From: Siphonodentalium dalli
Lineage: Eukaryota; Mollusca; Scaphopoda; Gadilida; Siphonodentaliidae
Direction: 5' to 3'
Assembly (NCBI GenBank): GCA_032622095.1
Contig: CP136061.1
Location: 215,172,373 to 215,236,372, forward strand
DNA length: 64,000 bases
Positions 23,101-35,100 of the stretch are shown piece after piece. The translations under genes were made by a program, and so were the position numbers. Numbering within the stretch: the stretch's first letter is position 1; every line of letters starts with the position of its first letter. The notes beneath the pieces are model-generated. The model searched no databases. It saw nothing but the letters and a program-made list of their open reading frames with translations, and was not told where the DNA came from.

Positions 23101-26100
23101 AATAGCATATCTAAACATTTCCCACCAATGAATATGAATTCTCCTGCACATATTATCATTTCGTCAGGCTGCCGTCCACTCATGAATATATCCTTAACAT
23201 CCCTCCAAATGAATAATAAACCATTCCAATGTATACTTTTATAACTGAGTAGGAGAATCCATTTAGTTTAGAAAGGGTTAACCTAAAGATGCCCCGAGAC
23301 GAAATTGCAAACTCCATGCAGCGCCCTCTCCGTTATAAGAATGGTACTTTGCGGACCGATACATCTATTTTAACGTATCGTCGGAACTATATTTAGTCAC
23401 CTATTGTCTTATTTTGACCACCACTAGTTTGCAATAATGGTAAGTTTGTCGGTATATTGATAAGAACAATATGAACTGTGCCAGACATAATTTTAATCAT
23501 ATAACATCAGAACTAAGATCATGTCAGAAATCCTTACCAAATGTCCTTGTGTCAGTGGTATCTCAGCGGAGCGATGGGAGATAACTCTGACTGGAGTTTG
23601 AAATTGTTCAACGTTGAAAACAACTACAAAAATCATAAGTGAGAACGCTCTTTAGTGTCTGTCGTTTTGGGGAAACGAATGCATGGACGCTCTTTATCTG
23701 AGACGATCAGTGCAATTTGCTCGCCTGAAATTAGAAAATGTTAAAGGTACTCAACCCGATAAAACTCCTCTCAATTACTATTTCAATGGCTTCGGGGGGT
23801 CAAAAATATTTGATTCGAGTCGAGGAAGTCACCCATCAAAGCTCAGATTTGTTAGATATCGATTTTAGAAATCTATTATTTTTCATTATCGGGAATACTA
23901 TCTGGCCCAGAACTCAGTCAAAATTGCGTTAAAATTACCACTTGATTTTAGAGTTATTCATCCTTGTCTGTTTGAATAGTTTGAGGTACACATCCAGAGC
24001 AGATTACGGCAGTTATTGGTACTCATCTCGAGAACATAACAAATTTGAAAAATCAATATCTAATAACTCTGAGCTTTGTTTGATGGGTTCCTCGACTCGA
24101 ATCAAATATTTTTTACCCCCAAAGCCAAAGAAATAGTAATATAGGACCCTCTGATCGGATTGTTGTTGTTGGAATCTGTTGAGATGGGGACCCTCTTTAC
24201 GGGTTGAGTACCTTTAAAAGGGTACTTACACTAAATCCGGCCATTTATGGGACCATCTCCTTTTATACTCAACAGAATATATACAACAAATGAATTAATT
24301 TGAGTTATGGATTAATGCAAAATACACTCATGTGCTTTATGAACGGTGCAAACAACATGATAATTATAATGAAAATGAATTTATGACTCCAGCCATTAAT
24401 TAATTTTCATTATAATTACCATGTTGTTTGCGTCGTTCATAGAGAACGCGAGTGTATTTTGCACTAATCCATGGCTCCAATTCATTCATTTGTTGCATAT
24501 ATTCTGTTGAGTATAAAAGGAGATGGTCCCATAAATGGCCGGATTTAGTATACAGTACCTCTTTAAAACTTCATATTTTGAATCCCGATTATCTGACCAC
24601 CAGAACCTTCTATTAACCCTTTCATGACTGGAGCTTCTTGAAATTTTGCGAAAACCCTGTGTCAATGCATTCTCTTATATATGCGAGTCTCCCATGGGAG
24701 CCTCGCATATAGATAAGACAATACATTGGCCTAACAATATGTCACTTGACCTTGTAAGCCAGTGTATTCTCTTATATATGCGAGGCTCTCTGTTGGGGAC
24801 TCGGATATTTAAGAGCTAGAATTCACTGGCACTTGCTCTTTAAAGCTGCACCAGCGCAGCTCCCATCGCGAAAAGGTTAATGGTGCTGAATTGGTCATCG
24901 ATTGTCCCATGCGTTTGGGTAAAATATCACCCAGATTTACCCAAAAAATAGACAAACACTGAAAGCTGAAACTGGTAGAAAACAAAAACAAACAAACAAA
25001 AGACACCAGGGTTTAATCGTTATATTTCAATAGATCTCTCTTATACCATGACTGATTGAACAAAACGATAAACATTAAAATCACACCAACCAGACGAGAC
25101 TTGTTTCAATCGTGCATGTTTCTTTGGTACCAGTTTCAGCGAAGAATCTGGACGATTGTGTGCCTGTTTTGAGAACATAAACCATGGGATAACAATATTT
25201 TTTGCAGTATTATGCGCATGTGCATGATGTGTACGGGTTACAAACAACTACTTATTTTCCATAGTCGACAGTGTTAACTATAAGTACCGCTGTCGATGGG
25301 TTAAGCTTATTTGAACAGCAAGTAGTCAATTTTCCCTATATATAGAACGTCACAAACTCTACGCTATCGTTGCGATAAATCACTGCCACAATGAGTGTAC
25401 TTTGCAGAAGATAAATCTATTTTTACATATCGTCGCGGAACTGTATTTACTACTATTTAGTCACCTATTATCTTGCTTTGACCAGGGGGGGGGGGGGGTG
25501 AAATAAAATTTTCCGGCACGTATGCCGGGGTGGGTGGGAGGTCAAAGCCACCAACAAGCAATTTTTTCCGCAACTAAAACAAAATCCCTGCTTGTTTTTT
25601 TAGTGTTTTTGGCAATGAGTTGGGCTTCAAAACCACTTTGAATGAGAGAAATAATGTAATTCTAACTGGTAAACTGACTGCAGGCAGTTATCGTGTTGTA
25701 TTTTGTTGCAAATTTTGAAATCCAAGATGGCCGCTGGCAGCCATGTTTTTTTGGCCGAATGACCTCAAAATGACTCATTCCTATTTACATGTCCATGTTA
25801 ACATTCATGATAAATAGTATGCACAGAAATTCATATACAGCTGTTTACAGTGAATTTCCCCCCGCAAATCTCTGTTTTAGTGTTAAAAGGGGGGTGGGTG
25901 TCAAAAAATGGTCGGAAAAAACTGCCGAAAACGGAAACAAATTTGGCGGTGGGGGGGGGGGGGGGGTGGGTGACTACAAAAAATGATCGAAAGGGAAAAA
26001 ATGCCATACGTGCCTGAATTTTTTTTCCGACCCCCCCCCCCCCCCCTGTTTTGACCACAAAATTTTGTTTTAAGTTTACATGGTAATTCTTTCGGTATTG

Positions 26101-29100
26101 ATAAGAACAATATGATCTGAGCCAGACATAGACAATTTTAATCCTAAAACATAAGAACTAAAAACCCGTAATAATTCCTTACCAATTAATGTCATTATGG
26201 CAGTGGTATCTCAGCGGAGCGATGGGAGATAACTCTGCCTGGAGTTTGAGAACGTCATCGGAAACACCAGTCACAATCGGCAAACCTCGGTGATTTCCGT
26301 AGCAAATGACATGATCTATTTCGCAAGAACGATAATCCGAGAAGTTGCGATTGACACCAGTCAGTGATAACGCGCCCTTTTGTGTATTTTTTTCCAAACG
26401 ATAATCTTGCATATCCACAACTACCCCATTTACTGCACACAAATTAGCATAATAAAAATACACGTTGGGGGGGGGGGGGGGTCTGACGAAAAATTCCGTT
26501 CATGAAAAACTTTAGGTGTAAATTAGCAAAGTCATCTAAGACTTGCAGGCATACGCTGACAAATATATCAGATGCACGGTTAACCCTTTACCCAACAGAA
26601 GGGCCCTGTGCCAATGCATTCTCTTATATATGCGAGTCGACCATAGGTCGCCTCGCATATATAAGAGAATGCATTGGCTTAACACATTAAAAATTATAAA
26701 ATTGTTAAAGAATGTAAGAAAAAATGGTAAAAAGTGTTAAAAAAAGATTTTTTTTTAGGCCAACGCATTCTCTTATATATGCGAGGCGACCTATGGTCGA
26801 CTCGCATATATAAGAGAATGCATTGGCACAGGGCATAACTGTAACTATCACAATGTGGTCAAGGAGCCGGTTCCAATGATATCCATATGTGTATGGTTAT
26901 ATTGAGACAGACCGAAGATATTTTAGGCTGTTGAAGCTTTATTTGGCCGGTTTTGGCCGGTTTGTTGGGTAAAGGGTTAACAGGGTCATAAGTTTACAGC
27001 TGCATCAAATAGTCTATCACTGCAGTGATCATTGAGAGATTTTGTATAAATTAATCAGCAAAAGGGTGATGCATAAATATTCCAATTGTCGGCAGACAAA
27101 CGTTGTGAGTTATTTCATTTAAAACAGCATCTATAACTTTAAAAAATATGTAAAAAGGGGGGTGGATCCCCTGGAGGGAAAACACATTTGCACGTTGGGG
27201 GATGGTGGGTCCCCGGTTGGGTGGATCTTTTTTCACCCCTGTGTACGGATTTTTTTTTTGCAGAGTCCCCTCCCCTGCACCCCTTCCATGACTTCGGGAC
27301 CCCACCAGACTCTTTCTGGTCATCTAAGCTAATATAATCGCCACATTTACGTAGGCTTATATCATGCCATGAATATCCACTCTGTCTAACGCCCGTAGAG
27401 ATTATAATCAACCAGTAAAAAACCTGCAGGGAATATATTTCTAGTTATTACCTGTTCCTTGATAATATACTTCACTGTAGGTGAAGGCCCCAACTCGAAA
27501 TTGCATGCTTTTTTGTTACTTTTGTGAGCCGATATATCGCAATAAACAAAGAATTAAATTACCCAGGAGAAATTCCATAATTGTAAACGACGCAGAGCAA
27601 AATCGCTCACAAAGTCACTTAAATCGTAAAATTTTGAGTTGGGACATTCACACACAGTGAAGTGTATTATTAAGGAAACAGGTGCATGATAACTAAGAAA
27701 TATATTCCCTGCGTTATTTTCGACTTTATAATGTTTGTTCCCTGTCAAAACTTAAAAAAGTTCCCAAGTTTGTACTGGAGGAATATGATCTTTACGGGCG
27801 TTAGCCAGAGTCAGGGTCCCGAAATTTACTTTTGCCAAATGAAAATAATTCTTGCCAAATTATGAGTTGCCAAATTCTATCAGTTTCTTCAACATTGTTT
27901 CTTTTATTTTGACTATTTCGACAATCCAACCAAACCAATAACATAACAATGCAATTGTAGAAGGGGTTCCTCATCAGAAATGTACGTCGAAACAAAGAGG
28001 ATTAGCTATGTAAACACCACAACCATACATACTTGCAACCCCCCCACCCGTCGATACTAATGATATCAGATTAATTGCATCTTGATAGAGGTGATAACTT
28101 TTCATAACCTTATACATATGTAAATCACCACTAATACCATTAATAATGAAAGAGTTTCCTGAAATGAATGGTATTGATTGACAAATATTAATAAACTTTC
28201 TTGAGGAATCAAAAGTGACTTGCCAAAATTTTTGGCAAATGTGAATTATTTTTGCCATTGAAAAAATTGGCAAGTGGCACCGCGAACGTTGGCCATAGTA
28301 TAGAGATTCGTGGCATGATCTAACATAGGCTATGATTTTCTGTTCCCGCTCAGGGAATTTTCCTTCAAATATAATCAACCAATCAGCAGCCATAATTTGT
28401 GTGTATGCTCGAGAAAAGAAGAAGCGTAACTACATATAATTAGTTGCTTGTAACCTACGTATACATATTTGTGAGGTTCGAATTTGAATGTAACTTCGGG
28501 TCAGAGAGTATAAATCATCTCCCATATATCATATCGGACGCAAACATGGCATTGATGGAAAACATCATAATTTTAACTCGGTTATTTTCAGCCTGCAACC
28601 AGTATAAAGAACTGTCATCCGATGGCAGAAATACTTTGGCAGATGGCACAGATTTATGTGACAGTAACATGGAAACCGACTGGTATAGATTTATTCACCC
28701 TGGTTATGCGCCAGCAACTATGGTTGAAGGATGTTTGAAGGTAACAACTTAAAAAAAATATTGTCAATGGACCTTAATTAAAAAAAAATCCACAACTGTC
28801 AATCAAATAATTATTTGCAGATATAAAAATATTGTCTACCATTCAGCGACTTCACCAAATGCGCACTTAATTTTCGAATGCCCAGATCACATTATACACA
28901 ACATATCCCATAGTATATAGCATTTGGATTCGGAACCGACAATATGTTTATTCCATCAGAATACGGAACAGTTGTGGCGTAAAACTCCATGCAGCGCCCT
29001 CTATGTTATCACTGCGATATTATAGCTCACTGCCGGAAGAATGGCAGTTTGCGGACCGATACATCTATTTTTACGTATCATCGGAACTATATTTAGTCAC

Positions 29101-32100
29101 CTATTATCTTATTTTTACCACAACAAATTATCAATAATGGCCATTCTTTTGGTATTGATAAGAACAATATGAACTGAGCCAGACATAGGCAATGTTATTC
29201 CTAAAACATAAGAACTAAGAGCATGTGATAAATCCTTACCACATGTCCTTGTGTCAGTGGTATCTCAGCGGAGCGATCATGCAAGATAACTCTGCCTAGA
29301 GTTTGCTGTGGCGTAGGATTGTCCATCAAGTGGTAGAGATTCTCGAATTCAACCCAAATATTACCCCGTTATTAACCCAAGAATGCATCGTAATTCAGAA
29401 CTAAGAGATAGATTTATTCTCCTTCCATTGAGAATAAATAAACTGGCAGTACAGACAGATAGAAATTTGGCACAGAACACACATCGGTGCCTTGACAAAA
29501 ACATGTTCACAGTTTATTCGACCGGATAAGTTGATAATACAATGTTTTGGAACTTCCTATTTTCATCTTTCAAATGGTATATAATATGGAAAATGTTTTA
29601 TCACATAATTTGGCCATAAAAGCAGTTTCATAATTATCGGTAATAGACACGTTTAATATCAGCGCGTGCGATGACGTCCCGGCGTTCTTCAAATAACTTG
29701 CGATCGCTGTAGTTTATGATTGTTGTTTTCGATGAATATTTCGCGTTGCTTCGGGTTTATTTGATCATGTGATAAAAGGTATCTCACACTCGTCCTATTT
29801 TATACGTAATTTATCAGCCTCGTCCTCTAAATTCTATTTGAGCCTCGGTAAACCTCGGCTCAAATCGAATTTAGTGAACTCGGTTGATAAATTCCGTATA
29901 AAATAGAAACTCATGTGAGATCCTCTATGTATATAATGTAATCTGGTGATTCAAACATTAAGTGGGCCTTTAAACAATATTAGTTCACTCTAATATTGAT
30001 ATATGCTCATACTTTAATATTGATATATGCTCATACTTTAATATTGATATATGCTCATACTTTAATATTGATATATGCTCATACTTTAATATTGATATAT
30101 GCTCATACTTTAATATTGATATATGCTCATACTTTAATATTGATATATGCTCATACTTTAATATTGATATATGCTCATACTTTAATATTGATATATGCTC
30201 ATACTTTAATATTGATATATGCTCATACTTTAATATTGATATATGCTCATACTTTAATATTGATATATGCTCATACTTTAATATTGATATATGCTCATAC
30301 TTTAATATTGATATATGCTCATACTTTAATATTGATATATGCTCATACTTTAATATTGATATATGCTCATACTTTAATATTGATATATGCTCATACTTTA
30401 ATATTGATATATGATCATACTTTAATATTGATATATGCTCATACTTTAATATTGATATATGCTCATACTTTAATATTGATATATGCTCATACTTTAATAT
30501 TGATATATGCTCATACTTTAATATTGATATATGCTCATACTTTAATATTGATATATGCTCATACTTTAATATTGATATATGCTCATACTTTAATATTGAT
30601 ATATGCTCATACTTTAATATTGATATATGCTCATACTTTAATATTGATATATGCTCATACTTTAATATTGATATATGCTCATACTTTAATATTGATATAT
30701 GCTCATACTTTAATATTGATATATGCTCATACTTTAATATTGATATATGCTCATACTTTAATATTGATATATGCTCATACTTTAATATTGATATATGCTC
30801 ATACTTTAATATTGATATATGCTCATACTTTAATATTGATATATGCTCATACTTTAATATTGATATATGCTCATACTTTAATATTTATATATGCTCATAC
30901 TTTAATATTGATATATGCTCATACTTTAATATTTATATATGCTCATACTTTAATATTGATATATGCTCATACTTTAATATTTATATATGCTCATACTTTA
31001 ATATTGATATATGCTCATACTTTAATATTGATATATGCTCATACTTTAATATTGATATATGCTCATACTTTAATATTGATATATGCTCATACTTTAATAT
31101 TGATATATGCTCATACTTTAATATTGATATATGCTCATACTTTAATATTGATATATGCTCATACTTTAATATTGATATATGCTCATACTTTAATATTGAT
31201 ATATGCTCATACTTTAATATTGATACATGCTCATACTTTAATATTGATACATGCTCATACTTTAATATTGATATATGCTCATACTTTAATATTGATATAT
31301 GCTCATACTTTAATATTGATATATGCTCATACTTTAATATTGATACATGCTCATACTTTAATATTGATATATGCTCATACTTTAATATTGATATATGCTC
31401 ATACTTTAATATTGATATATGCTCATACTTTAATATTGATATATGCTCATACTTTCAGTGTTAATATTGATATATGCTCATACTTTCAGTGTTAAATTGC
31501 CTATTTTCAGATAAGTTTTCGTTGTCAATTCAAAATGCATTGAAATTTCGATTTGTGCAATGATGTTGTGAATTCATCCATCATGATCATAACACTGTTT
31601 GTTTTAGTTTTCGTGACAATTTCGTGACAATTTTCACAATTATTGACGCAAACAAGGTACGTTATCGAGCACATAAAGGCAGGCTCTGTATTTTGTGCCA
31701 GTAAATCCACATCCCAAATTTCATTCCAGTCAGTTGAGACTATCTAAAGTTATCGGCCGATTCAAAATATATTCATGCTATCGGCCAAACTCCATACAGC
31801 GCCCTCTACGCTATCGCTGCGATATATCACTGCCACAATGAGTGTACTTTGCAGACGATAAATCTATTTTATATATCGTCGCGGAACTGTATTTACTACT
31901 ATTTAGTCACCTATTATCTTGTTTTGACCACCAAATTTTTTTTTAAGTTTGCAATAATGGTAATTCTTTCGGTATTGATAAGAACAATATGAACTGAGCC
32001 AGACATAGACAATTTTAATCCTAAAACATAAGAACTAAAAACACGTAAGAATTCCTTACCAATTAATGTCATTATGGCAATGGTATCTCAGCGGAGCGAT

Positions 32101-35100
32101 GGGAGATAACTCTGCCTGGAGTTTGGCTATCGGCAAGTTTTTGCAGAGTATAGACCTATCTATACTCTATATAAATGAGAGTGTCACATCCCTCTCAACT
32201 GGAATCCGGCTTTAAACTGATCCAGTTTAAATACGTGTATATATGCTGAATATAAGACTATTTTGAAAAACAATTACAATGTGCCCAGTAAATTAGAGAC
32301 CCACTTAATTTTCGAACCCCCAGATCACATATAAAATATATGTGACCCGCCATATCAAATCCAGTCGTAAGTCGGGATTTTTTTACCCTGTGCCAATGCA
32401 TCCTCTTATATATGCGAGTCGACCATATGTCGCCTCGCATATATAAGAGAATGCATTGGCCTAACAATTTTTTACAATTTTAATAATTTTTTCTTGTATT
32501 CTTTAACAATTTTATAATTTCACCCATACAGAGCCCCAGACAAACATGAGCAGACGACACTCTTCTATATGCTTCTACATATGTGTGGGGCTCCCTGCAG
32601 GGTAATGGATGTTTTTTATTTTATGTCCTAACATTTTTAAGAAACATTTATTTAAAAAAAATGATAAAAAATTGTTAGGCCAATGCATTCTCTTATATAT
32701 AAGAGAATGCGTTGGCACAGGGTAAAAAAATCCCGACATACGACTGGATTTGATATGGCGGGTCACATATGCCATATTATATACCATTTGAAAGAGGAAC
32801 CTCCAAACATTTTATGTTCAACTTATTCGATGTAATAAACTGTGAACATGTTGTTTTTGTCGAGAAAACGAGTTCTGTGCTGAAGTTTCTACACAAAGTC
32901 TATTATTTTCAATGGAAGAGAAATAACTCTATATATTTAGATATAGTGTTATTCCCATTCCATTGAAAATAAACTTTTGTTTGAATACTGTTGCATTTTG
33001 GGAGTCATAACGTGGGAAATGATTTTATGATTTCAGCTATTTTCTATTACTCTGTGGGTACATTCTGAGACACAGACGTTCCAAATGGTGATGAATTATA
33101 GTATTTTAATCATATTTTATGGCATAGACTGTTATTAAAACCGAATATCAAGGCACTATAAAAAATTATCGGCAACTCGAAAATTAAGTGGGTCTTTAAA
33201 CCATGCACAGGCCCCTGAGGAAAATTACTAAAAGACCAATATAGACTATACCAGTAGTCTATATTGGTATTTTTAGTAATTTCCTCCAGGGGCTGTGGCA
33301 TCAACTGGAATGATTTCCTCGGAATTGTAATTCACAGTATAGGTCTATATGTTAGCATTCATGTGACACGAATTTCAAGGGTAAAAGTTAGAAAACACGT
33401 ATTCTTATAAATTAATGCCTGATATGGTAACAATAATGAGACTTTGTCTGATCTGTGCAACATAACAACGGGAACATTATTATGACCTTGGCTAGATCAT
33501 GCCACGAATTTCTACTCTGGCTAACGGCCGTATAGATCATATTCCACCAGTACAAAACCTGGGAACTTTTTGACCTTATAAAGTCGAAAAATAAAGCGGT
33601 GAAAATATTTCTTAGTTATTACCTGTTCCTTGATAATTTACTCCAATGTAGGTGAAGGTTCTAACTCGAAATTGCACGATTTAAGTGACTTTGTGAGATA
33701 TTTTGCTTTGAGTCGCTTACAATTTTGGAATTTCTCCTGGGTAATTAATTCAATGTTTCATAGAGCCAAGACAATAAGCTGTTTGATGATTGGATCGATA
33801 TTTTCAACCGCGCAATTGCATTAAAATCCATTTTTTTTGGGGGTCTACTCTTAATAATTATTCTGATTCTATATATAATGAAGATGAGGATATGTGAAAT
33901 TCAAGCTTTTTCGTCGAATAGATGCAAATATACTCTTTATTGAAGCTCTCTTGTAGTTTTTGCCTGTACTTATTCATAACTTTTACCTGGCGCTTAAAAT
34001 AATCTGAGATGTTACACTATAGTATCAAGGCTATTTAATGGCGAACGCGCATTTTATGTCGTTACCATGCATATCCAAGAACCAGTTTAATGGCTCTGAC
34101 TTAGTGTTATGGAAACATGAACAGATGACAACAAGAAAATATGTCACATGACGACGACCCAGAAACGGACTGCTGTGTTTTAACAGTAATTTTAGCTATA
34201 TTTGACAAATTTTGGGTTATTTTCGGTTTCTGTTATACAGCTATATACGGGTTCCTGGATTTCAACAATACTCCCAACAATAAAGCAGCTAATACCGTGA
34301 ACGAAAATAACACTCAAAACCTATGGGTTGCCCGTTTAGATTTTTCACAAATGCCACAAGTTCACCATACCCCAAGGATTTATACAAAAATAGGAATGGA
34401 ATTTTGAAAGATTTTCATATAGACTCAAGACAACACCAATCTTGATGGCATGGCATATACCACGTCATTGATTTCAGGAAATCTGTTTGAAAACTTCTAT
34501 AGAGACAGATTATTGCTCTAAACAATCAACTATATTAACCCTTTACCCAACAAAACGGCCCTGTGCCAATGCATTATCTTAAATATGCGAGTCGACCATA
34601 GGTCGCCTCGCATATATAAGAGAATGCATTGGCTTAACACATATTAAAAATGATAAAATTGTCAAAGAATGTAGAAAAATATTATAAAAATTGTTAAAAA
34701 ATGTAAGAAAAAATTATAAAATTGTTAAAGAATGTAAGAAAAAATGGTAAAAAGTGTTAAAAAATGAATTTTATTTAGGCCAATGCATTCTCTTATATAT
34801 GCGAGGCGACCTATGGTCGACTCGCATATATCAGAGAATGCATTGGCACAGGGCATAACTGTAACTATCACAATGTGGTCAATGAGCCGGTTCCAATGAT
34901 ATCCATATTTGTATGGTTCTATTGAGACAGACCCAAGATAATTTAGGCTGTTGCAGCTTCATTTGGGCTATTTTTCTGGGCGTTTTGTTGGGTAAAGGGT
35001 TAACAGAACTGGTTGCGATAAACATAATCCAACACATATATGTGATGAAATTGGTGTCAACATATACCAATTTCCCTGTATGGTCGATGACCAACAAAGG

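Larger units (their letters stand above)
28850..29985. mobile_element. Candidate ~1.1-kb TIR element (CACTTAATTTTCGAA family)
   Basis: The left GCGCACTTAATTTTCGAATG, continuing CCCAGATCAC, resembles the reverse complement of the right end (CCCACTTAATGTTTGAATCA, then CCAGATTAC). It contains the complete MITE 28982-29306 and the palindrome 29779-29924. The 24-bp minisatellite begins 16-20 nt after its right end. A second member spans 32285-33203. Confidence 0.5.

Noticed and set aside
27974-28393. A 139-codon minus-strand frame beginning MAADWLIIFEG
   Set aside because: It crosses repeat blocks (TTGCCAAA motifs and the ATCATGCCACGAAT block) that recur at 27345 and 33484. No recognised domain.
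28444-28591. In-frame extension before the D8C exon
   Set aside because: It precedes a good TTATTTTCAG acceptor and would break the phase match with the previous LDLa exon.
29991-31482. CRISPR-like array
   Set aside because: Units are contiguous with no spacers, and the sequence is eukaryotic.
29996-31495. A 499-codon open frame with the 8-residue period IYAHTLIL
   Set aside because: It is the translation of a 24-bp minisatellite. Register is open only because 24 is a multiple of 3. No start context, splice signals or domain, and the variants show no bias toward silent changes.
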